From contig NZ_JAGKJJ010000004.1 in the NCBI RefSeq assembly GCF_020329505.1, forward strand, positions 225,083 through 289,082: a stretch of DNA of 64,000 bases, in the 5' to 3' direction. Below the pieces are notes generated by a model that saw only the letters and a list, made by a program, of their open reading frames with translations, did not search any database and was not told the origin of the DNA. The number at the start of each line of letters is the position of its first letter. The stretch's first letter is position 1. Shown here piece after piece: positions 44,560 to 56,194 of this stretch. A program made the translations under genes and the position numbers. The stretch is from Bradyrhizobium semiaridum (lineage in GTDB: Bacteria > Pseudomonadota > Alphaproteobacteria > Rhizobiales > Xanthobacteraceae).

Positions 44560-45594
44560 GTGACCGGCGTGCAAAGAGTTTCTCGTAACCCATTGAAGAT
44601 AGGCGATATTGCTGTCGCCAACCGGGTTCTCCTCGCGCCGATGTCCGGCATCACCGACGCGCCCTTCCGGCGACTCGCGGCCAAACTCGGCGCGGGTCTG
44701 GTGGTCTCGGAGATGACCGCCAGCGACGATCTGGTGAACGGCAAGCCGATGTCGAAGCTGCGCTGCGAGGCGGCCGGGATCGGGCCGCATGTGGTGCAGC
44801 TTGCCGGCTGCAAGGCGCACTGGATGGCGGAGGGCGCTCGGATCGCCGAGGGGGCGGGTGCCGACGTCATCGATATCAACATGGGCTGCCCGGCGCGCCA
44901 CGTGACCGGCGGCCAGTCCGGCTCGGCCCTGATGCGCGATCTCGATCACGCGCTCAGCTTGATCGAGGCGACGATGGCGGCGGTCAAGGTGCCGGTGACG
45001 CTGAAGATGCGGCTCGGCTGGGACGACCGCTCGCTCAACGCGCCGGAGCTGGCGCGCCGCGCCGAGGGCGCCGGGGTGCAGATGATCACCGTGCACGGCC
45101 GCACCCGCTGCCAGTTCTACAAGGGGGAGGCGGACTGGAGTGCCGTGCGCCCGGTCAAGGACGCCGTCACGGTGCCGGTCGTCGTCAATGGCGACATCAC
45201 GTCATTCGACAAGGCGGTCACCGCGCTCGAGCAGTCGGGCGCCGATGCCGTGATGATCGGCCGCGGCGCGCAGGGCCAGCCCTGGCTGCCGGGCCAGCTT
45301 GGCCGCCGGCTCGAGACCGGTGTCGCCGAGGCCGCGCCGCCGCTCGCCGAACAGCTCAATTATATCCGCGCACTCTATGACGGGATCTGCAGCCATTACG
45401 GCCTGCGGATCGGGCTGAAGCATGCGCGCAAGCATCTCGGCTGGGCGCTGGAGGCGGCTGCCGCCTACAGCTGCGCGCCGGCCGCGATGCTGAAGACCTG
45501 GCGGCAGGCGATCCTGACCGCGGACGAGCCGTCCAGCGTGCATCGCGCGCTCGAAGCGGCCTACGACGATTTTGCCTGGAGTGCTGCCGCATGA
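44560..45594 (+). CDS. dusB: tRNA-dihydrouridine synthase DusB (NifR3)
   Basis: This 344-residue flavoenzyme reduces uridine in the tRNA D loop. [17 protein letters not shown] is the FMN-binding start, C110 in [10 protein letters not shown] is the catalytic cysteine, and [18 protein letters not shown] and [11 protein letters not shown] are family motifs. In rhizobia and Rhodobacter this gene (nifR3) heads the ntrBC operon, as here: its stop overlaps the ntrB start (ATGA). The GTG at 44560 is the assumed start. Confidence 0.93.
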   Translation: MTGVQRVSRNPLKIGDIAVANRVLLAPMSGITDAPFRRLAAKLGAGLVVSEMTASDDLVNGKPMSKLRCEAAGIGPHVVQLAGCKAHWMAEGARIAEGAGADVIDINMGCPARHVTGGQSGSALMRDLDHALSLIEATMAAVKVPVTLKMRLGWDDRSLNAPELARRAEGAGVQMITVHGRTRCQFYKGEADWSAVRPVKDAVTVPVVVNGDITSFDKAVTALEQSGADAVMIGRGAQGQPWLPGQLGRRLETGVAEAAPPLAEQLNYIRALYDGICSHYGLRIGLKHARKHLGWALEAAAAYSCAPAAMLKTWRQAILTADEPSSVHRALEAAYDDFAWSAAA

Positions 45595-46766
45595 CGTCAG
45601 CCATGGAACAGCGCCGCCCCGTGCCGACCGATGGCGAGGCGATTCTCAATGCCTTGCCGAACCCGGTGTTGTTGATCGCGCCGGACGGGCGGATCGTCGA
45701 CGCCAATATCGCAGCCGAATCCTTCTTCGAGATTTCGACGCAATTCCTGCGCCGGCAATCCTTGAAGGAGCTGGTGCCGTTCGGCAGCCCGCTGCTGGCG
45801 CTGATCGAGCAGGTCCGGGCCTCAGGCTCGCCGGTCAACGAATACAAGGTCGATCTCGGCACGCCCAGGATCGGCGGCGACCGCCAGGTCGACCTCCACG
45901 TCGCGCCGCTGACCGAGCGGCCGGGCCACATCGTGGTGATGCTGCAGGAGCGCACCATCGCCGACAAGATGGACCGCCAGCTCACGCATCGCAGTGCCGC
46001 GCGCTCGGTGATCGCGCTGGCCGCGATGCTGGCGCATGAGATCAAGAATCCGCTGTCGGGCATCCGCGGCGCCGCGCAGCTCTTGGAGCAGCAGGCGTCC
46101 TCGGAGGACCGGCTGCTGACCCGGCTGATCTGCGACGAGGCGGACCGCATCGTGACGCTGGTCGACCGCATGGAGGTGTTCGGCGACGAGCGGCCGGTGG
46201 CGCGCGGTCCCGTCAACATCCATTCCGTGCTCGACCATGTGAAACGGCTGGCGCAGTCCGGCTTTGCCCGCAACGTCCGCTTCACCGAGGATTACGATCC
46301 GTCGCTGCCGCCGGTGCTGGCCAATCAGGACCAGTTGATCCAGGTGTTCCTCAATCTGGTGAAGAACGCGGCCGAGGCGGTCGCCGATCTCGGCACCGAT
46401 GCGGAGATCCAGCTCACCACGGCGTTCCGACCGGGGGTGCGGCTGTCGGTGCCGGGCAAGAAATCGCGCGTCTCGCTGCCGCTGGAGTTCTGCGTCAAGG
46501 ACAACGGCTCGGGCGTGCCGGAAGATTTGCTGCCGAACCTGTTCGATCCGTTCGTCACCACCAAGCAGACCGGCAGCGGGCTCGGCCTTGCGCTGGTCGC
46601 CAAGATCGTCGGCGATCACGGCGGCATCATCGAATGCGAGTCGCAGCCGCGCAAGACCACATTCCGCGTGCTGATGCCTGTCTACAGCGCCGCCAAGCAA
46701 CACGACCAAAGCAACCGCGATGGCGTTCCGGGTACGCCGTCGCCTGCCTCTCAGGATGCACGATGA
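45591..46766 (+). CDS. ntrB: Nitrogen sensor histidine kinase NtrB
   Basis: This 391-residue soluble kinase has an N-terminal PAS domain (about 15-125), the dimerisation/phospho-acceptor domain with H149 ([20 protein letters not shown]) and an ATPase domain with N-box [10 protein letters not shown] and G boxes in [18 protein letters not shown] and [16 protein letters not shown] protein steers it between phosphorylating and dephosphorylating NtrC under nitrogen limitation or excess. It is translationally coupled to dusB and 9 bp before ntrC. Confidence 0.96.
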   Translation: MTSAMEQRRPVPTDGEAILNALPNPVLLIAPDGRIVDANIAAESFFEISTQFLRRQSLKELVPFGSPLLALIEQVRASGSPVNEYKVDLGTPRIGGDRQVDLHVAPLTERPGHIVVMLQERTIADKMDRQLTHRSAARSVIALAAMLAHEIKNPLSGIRGAAQLLEQQASSEDRLLTRLICDEADRIVTLVDRMEVFGDERPVARGPVNIHSVLDHVKRLAQSGFARNVRFTEDYDPSLPPVLANQDQLIQVFLNLVKNAAEAVADLGTDAEIQLTTAFRPGVRLSVPGKKSRVSLPLEFCVKDNGSGVPEDLLPNLFDPFVTTKQTGSGLGLALVAKIVGDHGGIIECESQPRKTTFRVLMPVYSAAKQHDQSNRDGVPGTPSPASQDAR

Positions 46767-46775
46767 GGATAAACG

Positions 46776-48218
<1,443 letters not shown>

Positions 48219-48312
48219 CTCTTCTCGGTCCATCCGGCGCGCCTGGATGAAAGGCGTCCCGATGGCTCCAGAATCGCCGCTGATGTCCCGGGAATGACAA
48301 GTCTTGGGGACA

Positions 48313-48338
48313 CGGCGCCACATCGGATCCTGGCGCCG
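48313..48338 (+). terminator. Inverted repeat between ntrC and ntrY
   Basis: CGGCGCCA (48313-48320) and TGGCGCCG (48331-48338) are exact complements around a 10-base loop, 94 bases after ntrC and 88 before ntrY. It could end dusB-ntrBC transcription so that ntrYX has its own promoter in the 207-bp gap. There is no T-run, so a regulatory site is an alternative. Confidence 0.45.
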
Positions 48339-48425
48339 CGGAAATGTCGCAATTCGGCAACATTGTGATATGATTGCATCAGTTCGCAATTCCCGCGGGC
48401 GAAAGCATTCACCTCAATTGCCGGT

Positions 48426-50813
48426 ATGACCAGCGCAGAGACCACGGCCGCAACGTTAGACACGTCACCTGCCGAATCCGACGGCTTCGCCCTGCGAAAG
48501 TGGCTCGCGCCATTCGCGGCGGCCATCGCGTTGCTGTCGGCCTTCCTGACCTTCGTCGTGCTGAGCGGCCTGACGCCGATCGCGCCGACCAGGCACGTCG
48601 TCTACTCCTTCCTGTTGATCAACGCGGCCACCATCCTGCTGCTGGTCGGGATCATCGCCCGCGAGGTCTGGAAGGTGATCCAGGCCCGGCGCCGCGGGCG
48701 GGCCGCCGCGAGACTCCACGTCCAGATCGTCAGTCTGTTCTCGATCATCGCCGTGCTGCCCGCCGTGCTGGTCGCCGTCGTGGCCAATGTGACGCTGGAC
48801 CGCGGCCTCGACCGGCTGTTCTCGGGGCCGACTCGCGAGGCGATCCAGAATTCGCTCAGCGTCGCTCGGGCCTATACCTATGAGCACGCCCAATTGATCA
48901 ATGGCGACATTCTCGCCATGGCGAACGACCTCTCCAATGCGCGGCCGCTGTACGACCAGGACCGCCGCTCGTTCAAGGAATACCTCACCGCCAGCGCCGC
49001 GGCGCGCGACCTGCCGGGGGCGATGCTGCTCAACAAGGACAGCGTGGTGGTCGAGACCGCCGACACCGGCATCACGCAATCCTTCGCGACGCCGCCGAAG
49101 GAACTGCTTGACGATGTCGGCGAGCAGAAGCCGGAGATCTCGGTCTTCCCGGAGGAGAACTATGTCGCCGCCGTGGTCCGGCTGCGCGGCTTCGACAATG
49201 TCTTCCTCTATGTCGCGCGCCTGCTCGATCCGCGCGTCATCAGCCAGTTGAAGCAGACCCAGGCGTCGGTTGCCGAATACGCCCAGACCGAGTCGCGCCG
49301 GCTCGGTATCCAGGTGACGTTCGCGCTGATGTTCGCGGTGATCGCGCTGACCATCCTGATGGCCTCGGTGCTGATCGGACTTAATTTCGCCAACTGGCTG
49401 GTGGAGCCGATCCGCAACATCATGAGTGCGGCGAACAAGGTCTCGACCGGCGATCTGCATGTGCAGGTGCCGGAGGTGCAGTCGGAGGGCGATCTCGCCC
49501 AGCTCGGGCACACCTTCAACAAGATGACGCAGGAACTGCGCACCCAGCGCAACGAGCTCGTCAACGCCAGCGAGCTGATCGACAGCCGCCGCCGCTTCAT
49601 CGAAGCGGTATTGTCCTCGGCGAGCGCCGGCATCATCGGCGTCGACGCCTCCGGCAGCATCGGCATCCTCAACCGCTCGGCCGAAAAGCTGATCGGGCAC
49701 GCCGAGTCCGAGACGCTCGATCATCCGCTGTCCGACGTGCTGCCCGAGCTCGACGAGATGATGAAGACGGCGCGGGAAGGCACCCAGCGCCTGGTGCAAG
49801 GCCAGATCACCATCAACCGCGACGGCCACGAGCGCAATCTGTCGGTGCGGATCTCGGCCGAGCAGACCAGCCAGTCGCGCGACAGCTACATCATCACGCT
49901 CGACGACATCACCGAACTGGTATCCGCGCAGCGCACCTCGGCGTGGGGCGACGTCGCCCGCCGCATCGCCCATGAGATCAAGAATCCGCTGACCCCGATC
50001 CAGCTCTCGGCCGAGCGCATCAAGCGGCGGTTCGGCAAGACCATCACCGAGGAAAAGGACAAGTCGATCTTCGAGCAGTGCACCGACACCATCGTGCGCC
50101 AGGTCGACGACATCAGGCGGATGGTCGACGAGTTCGCGCGCTTTGCGCGGATGCCGAAGCCGGTGATGGAGGGCGAGGACGTCGCCGACGTGGTGAAGCA
50201 GGCGGTGTTCCTGATGAAGGTCGCGCATCCCGATCTCGACATCGAGGCCGACATCAAACAGGACCCGCTGCCCGCGCAGTTCGACCGCCGGCTGATCTCG
50301 CAGGCGCTGACCAACATCATCAAGAACGCCACCGAGGCGATCGAGCAGGTGCCGCCGGAAGAGCTCGGCAAGGGCCGCATCGACGTCGTTGCCCAGCGCG
50401 AGAACGACGACATTCTGATCGACGTCGTCGACAACGGCATCGGCCTGCCCAAGGTCGCCCGCGCGCGGCTGCTCGAGCCCTATGTCACGACCCGCGCCAA
50501 GGGCACCGGGCTTGGGCTCGCGATCGTCGGCCGGGTGCTCGAGGACCATGGCGGCCGCATCGAGCTGAAGGATGCATCGGATTTCCGCGAGGGCCAGCGC
50601 GGCGCCTGGATGCGGCTGCGCTTCGCCGTCTCGGGCCAGGCCGCGAAGCCAGACGGCCAGGCCGCAAGACTCGAGAACCCGGAGCAGCCGCCTGCCGCCA
50701 GGCCGGAAACGGCGGGTCAGGACACCGAAAAAAATCCGCCGGGGGAGCCGACCGGCGCCCCCACTGACACGACCAACAATGAACCAAAAATCAAAGCCGC
50801 GACGGGCAATTGA
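48426..50813 (+). CDS. ntrY: Membrane sensor histidine kinase NtrY
   Basis: This 795-residue kinase has several N-terminal membrane helices (about 30-130), an extracytoplasmic region (about 135-295), another helix (about 300-320: VTFALMFAVIALTILMASVL) and a HAMP domain (ANWLVEPIRNIMSAANKVST). A PAS domain (about 385-490), the His-kinase domain ([22 protein letters not shown]) and the ATPase domain (NIIKNATEAIEQ, TGLGLAIVGRV) follow. The last 55 residues are a low-complexity proline/threonine tail. NtrY works with NtrX in nitrogen, redox and envelope signalling. It lies 18 bp before ntrX. Confidence 0.95.
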   Translation: MTSAETTAATLDTSPAESDGFALRKWLAPFAAAIALLSAFLTFVVLSGLTPIAPTRHVVYSFLLINAATILLLVGIIAREVWKVIQARRRGRAAARLHVQIVSLFSIIAVLPAVLVAVVANVTLDRGLDRLFSGPTREAIQNSLSVARAYTYEHAQLINGDILAMANDLSNARPLYDQDRRSFKEYLTASAAARDLPGAMLLNKDSVVVETADTGITQSFATPPKELLDDVGEQKPEISVFPEENYVAAVVRLRGFDNVFLYVARLLDPRVISQLKQTQASVAEYAQTESRRLGIQVTFALMFAVIALTILMASVLIGLNFANWLVEPIRNIMSAANKVSTGDLHVQVPEVQSEGDLAQLGHTFNKMTQELRTQRNELVNASELIDSRRRFIEAVLSSASAGIIGVDASGSIGILNRSAEKLIGHAESETLDHPLSDVLPELDEMMKTAREGTQRLVQGQITINRDGHERNLSVRISAEQTSQSRDSYIITLDDITELVSAQRTSAWGDVARRIAHEIKNPLTPIQLSAERIKRRFGKTITEEKDKSIFEQCTDTIVRQVDDIRRMVDEFARFARMPKPVMEGEDVADVVKQAVFLMKVAHPDLDIEADIKQDPLPAQFDRRLISQALTNIIKNATEAIEQVPPEELGKGRIDVVAQRENDDILIDVVDNGIGLPKVARARLLEPYVTTRAKGTGLGLAIVGRVLEDHGGRIELKDASDFREGQRGAWMRLRFAVSGQAAKPDGQAARLENPEQPPAARPETAGQDTEKNPPGEPTGAPTDTTNNEPKIKAATGN

Positions 50814-50831
50814 CAAGGCAGGTGTAACCCC

Positions 50832-52202
50832 ATGGCTAGCGACATTCTGATTGTCGATGACGAGGCTGACATTCGTGATCTCGTTGCGGGCATCCTGGAC
50901 GACGAGGGCTTTTCCACCCGCACCGCGCGCGACAGCGACTCGGCGCTCGCCGAGATCGCCAATCGCCGCCCGCATCTGGTGTTCCTCGACATCTGGCTGC
51001 AGGGCTCCAAGCTCGATGGCCTGCAGCTGCTCGAGCAGATCAAGAAGGACAATGCAGATCTGCCGGTTGTGATGATTTCAGGCCACGGCAACATCGAAAC
51101 GGCCGTCGCCGCAATCAAGCGCGGCGCCTACGACTTCATCGAGAAGCCGTTCAAGTCGGACCGGCTGATCCTGGTGGCGACGCGGGCGCTGGAGACGTCG
51201 CGGCTGAAGCGCGAGGTGAAGGAGCTGAAGCAGCTGGCGCCGGCCGCCAGCGTGCTCACCGGCCGCTCGGCCTGCATGAACCAGCTGCGTCAGACCATCG
51301 ACCGCGCCGCCAAGGCCAACAGCCGCATCCTGATCGTCGGGCCCGCCGGCTCCGGCAAGGAGCTCGCGGCGCGCACGCTGCACATCGCCTCGGCGCGCGC
51401 CGAGGGACCGTTCGTGGTGATCAATGCCGCCGCGATCACGCCGGAGCGCATGGAGCTCGAACTGTTCGGCGTTGAAGGCAGCAACGGCGAGCAGCCGCGC
51501 AAGCCCGGCGCGCTCGAGGAGGCGCATGGCGGCACGCTGTTCATCGACGAGATCGCCGACATGCCGCGCGAGACCCAGAACAAGATCCTGCGCGTCCTGG
51601 TCGACCAGACCTTCCAGCGCCAGGGCGGCACCACCAAGGTGCATGTCGATGTCCGCATCATCTCGTCCACCGCGCGCAATCTGGAGGAGGAAATCGCCGC
51701 CGGCCGCTTCCGCGAGGACCTCTACCACCGCCTCTCGGTGGTGCCGATTCGGGTGCCGCCGCTGTCGGAGCGGCGCGAGGACATCCCCGAGCTGATCGAC
51801 TATTTCATGGACCAGATCTCGGCCGCGACCGGCCTGCCGAAGCGCCAGATCGGGCAGGACGCGATGGCCGTGCTGCAATCGCATGTCTGGCCCGGCAACG
51901 TCCGCCAGCTCCGCAACAATGTCGAGCGTGTCATGATCCTTGCCGGCGGCGGCCCGGAGGCGATCATCACCGCGGACATGCTGCCGCAGGACGTCGGCTC
52001 GATGGTGCCGGCGATGCCGACCTCGAGCAATGGCGAGCACATCATGGGCCTGCCGCTGCGCGAGGCGCGCGAAGTGTTCGAGCGCGATTATCTGATCGCC
52101 CAGATCAGCCGCTTCTCCGGCAATATCTCGCGTACTGCGGAGTTCGTGGGCATGGAGCGCTCGGCGCTGCATCGCAAGCTGAAGGCGCTGGGGGTCGGCT
52201 GA
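50832..52202 (+). CDS. ntrX: NtrX response regulator (sigma-54-type AAA+ without GAFTGA)
   Basis: This 456-residue protein has a receiver with D53 ([11 protein letters not shown]), an AAA+ domain with Walker A GPAGSGKE (170-177) and Walker [14 protein letters not shown], and a C-terminal Fis-type helix-turn-helix ([19 protein letters not shown]). Where NtrC has [13 protein letters not shown], this protein has [20 protein letters not shown], so the sigma-54-contacting loop is absent. That is typical of alphaproteobacterial NtrX and implies it does not activate sigma-54 in the usual way. It is co-transcribed with ntrY. Confidence 0.95.
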   Translation: MASDILIVDDEADIRDLVAGILDDEGFSTRTARDSDSALAEIANRRPHLVFLDIWLQGSKLDGLQLLEQIKKDNADLPVVMISGHGNIETAVAAIKRGAYDFIEKPFKSDRLILVATRALETSRLKREVKELKQLAPAASVLTGRSACMNQLRQTIDRAAKANSRILIVGPAGSGKELAARTLHIASARAEGPFVVINAAAITPERMELELFGVEGSNGEQPRKPGALEEAHGGTLFIDEIADMPRETQNKILRVLVDQTFQRQGGTTKVHVDVRIISSTARNLEEEIAAGRFREDLYHRLSVVPIRVPPLSERREDIPELIDYFMDQISAATGLPKRQIGQDAMAVLQSHVWPGNVRQLRNNVERVMILAGGGPEAIITADMLPQDVGSMVPAMPTSSNGEHIMGLPLREAREVFERDYLIAQISRFSGNISRTAEFVGMERSALHRKLKALGVG

Positions 52203-52583
52203 GCCTCAGGGCCGGCCGGCCCAAGGCTGCAGCAAGGCGGCGGGAATCCGCGGCCTTGGGACCGACTGCACGTCGGCGTGCACAACTCGTGGCGTCAATT
52301 TCGAGGAGGAGGGGTGGTCCGGCGCAGATGGCCGGACACTCCGGGGGTTATCCACGTGGGATGAGAATAATCATCTCTTTCCCGCGACTTTCTTAGAATT
52401 GCCACCGTGTTCCTACCGACTGTCACGCGAACCGGCTTGCCTATTACGCGCGCGTGGCCTCTAATCCTACCGCTACACCTGCCGGAGGGGGATCTCAGGA
52501 CAGGCGGGCAGCCGGAGGAGGGCTCCGTGAGAGGGTCACGACCGGTTCAATAAAAAGAAGCACAAGCTTGCGGGACAAAAACA
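52203..52583. other. Intergenic region upstream of hfq
   Basis: These 381 bases contain a GC-rich self-complementary stretch right after ntrX (GGGCCGGCCGGCCC), a candidate terminator, and GACTGCACGTCGGCGTGCAC, another short palindromic run. The hfq promoter must lie in the right half, which is AT-richer (AATAAAAAGAAGCAC near 52550). No ORF with protein character was seen. Confidence 0.4.
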
Positions 52584-52832
52584 ATGGCGGCAGACCGCGC
52601 ACAAAATCTACAAGACACCTTCCTTAATCACGTTCGTAAAACCAAAACACCACTGACGATATTTCTGGTCAACGGAGTGAAACTACAGGGCATTGTCACC
52701 TGGTTCGACAATTTCTGTCTGCTGCTCCGGCGCGATGGTCACTCGCAGCTCGTCTACAAGCATGCGATCTCGACCATCATGCCTGGCGCTCCGATCCAGC
52801 TGTTCGAAGGCGGTGAGGACGCACCTGCTTGA
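52584..52832 (+). CDS. hfq: RNA chaperone Hfq
   Basis: This 82-residue Sm-like protein forms a hexamer that pairs small RNAs with mRNAs. The Sm1 motif is [20 protein letters not shown] (25-44) and Sm2 is [10 protein letters not shown] (58-67). Q9 (in RAQNLQD) and the KH pair of the proximal face are conserved. In alphaproteobacteria Hfq also influences nitrogen fixation genes, which suits its position after ntrYX. hflX starts 12 bp downstream. Confidence 0.97.
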   Translation: MAADRAQNLQDTFLNHVRKTKTPLTIFLVNGVKLQGIVTWFDNFCLLLRRDGHSQLVYKHAISTIMPGAPIQLFEGGEDAPA

Positions 52833-52843
52833 GAGTGAACTGA

Positions 52844-54244
52844 TTGGAACCCTTCAACCGTGAAGGGGGCGCCGACCGTCCGCGGTCGGCAAGGGACAGC
52901 AGCACCGGGCGGGTGATTGTCATCGGCCCCTATCTGCGCACGCGCCGCGGCGATGGCGATGCGCAAACGGAATCCTCTGTCCGCGATTATGAGGCGCGGA
53001 TCGAGGAGGCCGCCGGTCTTGCACGCGCGATCGATCTCACCGTGGTGGAGACCGTGGTCGCGCCGGTCAGCCAAATTCGTCCCGCGACCTATCTTGGCAA
53101 GGGCAAGGTCGAGGAGATTACGGGTCTCGTCGCCGGCAACCATGTCGAACTGGTCGTGATGGATTGCGCGCTGTCGCCGATCCAGCAGCGCAATCTCGAG
53201 AAGGCCTGGAGCACCAAGGTGCTCGACCGCACCGGACTCATCCTGGAAATCTTCGGCCGCCGCGCCAAGACCAAGGAGGGCGCGCTACAGGTCGAGCTCG
53301 CCCATCTCAACTACCAGCGCAGCCGCCTGGTGCGGTCCTGGACCCATCTCGAGCGCCAGCGCGGCGGCTTCGGTTTCATGGGCGGCCCAGGCGAAACCCA
53401 GATCGAGGCCGACCGCCGCCTGATCGGCGATCGCATCACGCGGCTGGAGAACGAGCTGAAAAAGGTGCAGGCGACACGGCGGCTGCATCGCGCCGGCCGC
53501 CAGCGCGTGCCGTACCGCATGGTGGCGCTGGTCGGCTATACCAATGCCGGCAAGTCGACGCTGTTCAACCGCCTGACCCGCGCCGATGTGCAGGCCGCCG
53601 ACATGCTGTTTGCGACGCTCGATCCGACCCTGCGCGCGCTCAACCTGCCGCATGGCGGCAAGGCGATGCTGTCCGACACCGTCGGCTTCATCTCCAATCT
53701 GCCGACCCAGCTCGTCGCCGCCTTCCGCGCCACCCTGGAGGAGGTGCTGGAGGCCGACATCATCCTGCATGTCCGCGACATCTCGCATGAGGACGCCGAG
53801 GCGCAGGAGCGCGACGTCGATGCGGTGCTGCGCCAGCTCGGGATCGACCCCGACGCCGACGGCGGCCAGCGCATCATCGAGGTCTGGAACAAGATCGACC
53901 GCTTCGATGCCGAGGAGCGGGACAATCTGCGCAACATCGCCGCGCGGCGGCCGCCCGAGCGGCCGTGCTTCCTGGTGTCGGCCGTGTCGGGCGAGGGGAT
54001 CGACCAGCTGCTCGGCGCGATCGAGGACCGGCTCGCCACCAAACGCACCACGCTCAACCTTTCAATCGACGCCGCCGACGGCGCCGGGATCAGCTGGCTG
54101 CATCGCAATGCCGAGGTGCTCAACAAGGAGCTGCATGGCGAGCGCTTCGACATGACGGTCCGCGTCGACGAGACCAAGCGCGACATCGTGATGAGCCGGT
54201 TCGACGCGGTCCCCGGCGGCGCGTCGCAATCCACCGAAATATGA
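52844..54244 (+). CDS. hflX: GTPase HflX
   Basis: This 466-residue ribosome-associated GTPase splits stalled or heat-damaged ribosomes. The N-terminal HflX domain contains RPATYLGKGKVEEI and DCALSPIQQRNLEK. The glycine-rich linker is RGGFGFMGGPGETQIE (173-188). The GTPase domain has G1 GYTNAGKST (231-239), G3 DTVGF and G4 NKID. The start is a TTG at 52844 with GAGAGTGA just upstream; no ATG is available before the conserved TGRVIVIGPYLRTR. It forms an operon with hfq. Confidence 0.94.
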   Translation: MEPFNREGGADRPRSARDSSTGRVIVIGPYLRTRRGDGDAQTESSVRDYEARIEEAAGLARAIDLTVVETVVAPVSQIRPATYLGKGKVEEITGLVAGNHVELVVMDCALSPIQQRNLEKAWSTKVLDRTGLILEIFGRRAKTKEGALQVELAHLNYQRSRLVRSWTHLERQRGGFGFMGGPGETQIEADRRLIGDRITRLENELKKVQATRRLHRAGRQRVPYRMVALVGYTNAGKSTLFNRLTRADVQAADMLFATLDPTLRALNLPHGGKAMLSDTVGFISNLPTQLVAAFRATLEEVLEADIILHVRDISHEDAEAQERDVDAVLRQLGIDPDADGGQRIIEVWNKIDRFDAEERDNLRNIAARRPPERPCFLVSAVSGEGIDQLLGAIEDRLATKRTTLNLSIDAADGAGISWLHRNAEVLNKELHGERFDMTVRVDETKRDIVMSRFDAVPGGASQSTEI

Positions 54245-54360
54245 CGGGGCCGTGACGTCGCCTGGCGCCGGCGCGCCTGCGGCGTGCGGTCGCACTTTCT
54301 GTTTGAAATCTCGGCCGCCTTGGTTCATTGCGCTGCTGGACGCAAAGCCGAGGCCGACCG

Positions 54361-55731
54361 ATGCAGGACACCAGCGAAACCATCACCAACGACAGGCTCG
54401 CCGGCCAGAACGGCGATCTCGACCACGAGCGGGCGCCGGAAATCGTCGAGGCCCTCAACGCGCGAGAGCCTGCGGATGCTGCAAAACTCCTGCAATCGCT
54501 GCCGGCGGAGCGGGCGATCGAGGTGCTCGACCTGCCCGGGCTCGACAACACCTGCGAGATCCTGGCCGAGTTGCCGACGGACACCGCGGTCGCGCTGCTG
54601 TCAGGCGTCTCCGACGACCGCGCCGCCGACATCTTCAAGGAGCTGGTCGAGCCGCTGCGCACCACGCTGCTGAACGGGCTCAATCCGGAGACCCGGGCTG
54701 TCATTTCGGGCCTGCTCGCCTATCCCGAGCGCAGCGCCGGCTCGATCATGACCACCGAGTTCGTCAGCGTGCCCTCGACCTGGACCATTGCCGAGGTGCT
54801 GCACCACATCCGGATGGTCGAGCGCACCCGTGAGACCGTCTACTCGATCTTCGTGACCGACCCGGTGAAGAAGACCCTGATCCAGGCGGTGCCGCTGCGC
54901 CGGCTGATCTCGGGCGATCCGCACGCCAACGTCCTGACCGCCGCACCGGCGCGAAAACCGCTGATGATCGCGCCGGAGGCCGATCGCATGGAGGCGGCGC
55001 GGCTGATCTCGCGCTACGATCTTTTGGCAGTCGCGGTGGTCGACGGACCCGGCCACATCCTCGGCATCGTCACGGTCGACGACGTCATCGATGCCATCGT
55101 CGAGGAATCGACCGAGGACGCCCAGAAGTTCGGCGGCATGGAAGCGATCGACGAGCCCTATCTGCGGATCGGTTTCGGCGAGATGATCAAGAAGCGCGCC
55201 GGCTGGCTGTGCGCGCTGTTCCTGTCGGAGATGCTGACCGCCACCGCGATGCAGTCGTATCAGAGCGAACTCGAGAAGGCGATCGTGCTGACGCTGTTCA
55301 TTCCGCTGATCATGGGCTCGGGCGGCAATTCCGGCTCGCAGGCGACCTCGCTCCTGATCCGCTCGCTGGCGCTGCACGAGGTGCGGCTGCGCGACTGGTG
55401 GCGGGTGGCGATGCGCGAGCTGCCGACCGGTATCGTGCTCGGCGCCATCCTGGGGCTGATCGGCATTGTCAGAATCACGCTCTGGCAGACCCTCGGCCTG
55501 TTCGACTACGGCCCGCATTGGGTGCTGGTGGCCGCGACCGTCGGCGCCGCGCTGGTCGGCATCGTCACCTTCGGTTCGGTGTGCGGATCGATGCTGCCCT
55601 TCATCCTCAAGCGCATCGGTTTCGACCCGGCCAGTGCGTCGGCGCCATTCGTTGCGACGCTGGTCGACGTCACCGGCCTCGTGATCTATTTCGGCGTGGC
55701 GGCAGTGATCCTGCGCGGGACGCTGCTATAG
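54361..55731 (+). CDS. mgtE: Magnesium transporter MgtE
   Basis: This 456-residue protein has the MgtE layout: an N-terminal helical Mg-sensing domain (about 20-135, with LPTDTAVALLSGVSDDRAAD), two CBS domains (about 145-270, with SAGSIMTTEFVSVP and ILGIVTVDDVIDAIVEE) and five C-terminal membrane helices (from LFLSEMLTATAM). The conserved pore segment is IPLIMGSGGNSGSQATSL. The ATG at 54361 was chosen over one at 54328 because it begins the plausible N-terminus. Mg2+ binding to the cytoplasmic domains closes the channel. Confidence 0.94.
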   Translation: MQDTSETITNDRLAGQNGDLDHERAPEIVEALNAREPADAAKLLQSLPAERAIEVLDLPGLDNTCEILAELPTDTAVALLSGVSDDRAADIFKELVEPLRTTLLNGLNPETRAVISGLLAYPERSAGSIMTTEFVSVPSTWTIAEVLHHIRMVERTRETVYSIFVTDPVKKTLIQAVPLRRLISGDPHANVLTAAPARKPLMIAPEADRMEAARLISRYDLLAVAVVDGPGHILGIVTVDDVIDAIVEESTEDAQKFGGMEAIDEPYLRIGFGEMIKKRAGWLCALFLSEMLTATAMQSYQSELEKAIVLTLFIPLIMGSGGNSGSQATSLLIRSLALHEVRLRDWWRVAMRELPTGIVLGAILGLIGIVRITLWQTLGLFDYGPHWVLVAATVGAALVGIVTFGSVCGSMLPFILKRIGFDPASASAPFVATLVDVTGLVIYFGVAAVILRGTLL

Positions 55732-55822
55732 GCAAGCCACACCGATTTCCGCCGGCCGTCCTGACAAGCGGAACCGAAACCGGTCCAACCTGTTTGGTTC
55801 GACGAGCCAGGAGGAGGTCGGA

Positions 55823-56089
55823 ATGCGGATCGTGCTGATGACGACGATATGCTGGGCGTTGTCGAGTGGATTTGCGATAGCCCAGGCCGATCCCAACAAG
55901 GACGCGAACACGGCAACTGGACGCTCGGCACCGGAAGAAAAGGGTCAATTGCAGCCGCAGGGTTGGACTGGGCCGCTGGAAACAAAATCAGGCGGAGCGC
56001 CACCGGAAAGCCCCCAAGGCCAGAGCCCGCCGGGAATGCAGGCAGCGCCGGACGGATCAACAAAAACGGTGGTTGAGCCGCGGAAGTAA
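55823..56089 (+). CDS. Small exported protein, proline/glycine-rich
   Basis: This 88-residue protein has a signal peptide (MRIVLMTTICWALSSGFAIAQA) and a mature part of about 66 residues that is polar and rich in Pro, Gly, Gln and Ser (GQLQPQGWTGPLETKSGG). It has a strong ribosome site, GGAGGAGG, ahead of the ATG. No family is recognised; the composition suggests a disordered periplasmic or secreted protein. Confidence 0.7.
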   Translation: MRIVLMTTICWALSSGFAIAQADPNKDANTATGRSAPEEKGQLQPQGWTGPLETKSGGAPPESPQGQSPPGMQAAPDGSTKTVVEPRK

Positions 56090-56194
56090 GTCCCGCGCCT
56101 CGCTTGGTGCAATCTCATATAACTACCGGCCCTGATTGTTGGGCCGATGGCAGTTTCGCATGCGCGTGGACAGGCTGTGAACTCTATCGATGGA

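Noticed and set aside
48465..50975. An 836-codon minus-strand open frame
   Set aside because: It is antisense to ntrY, which has complete kinase motifs; no motif is visible in the antisense translation.
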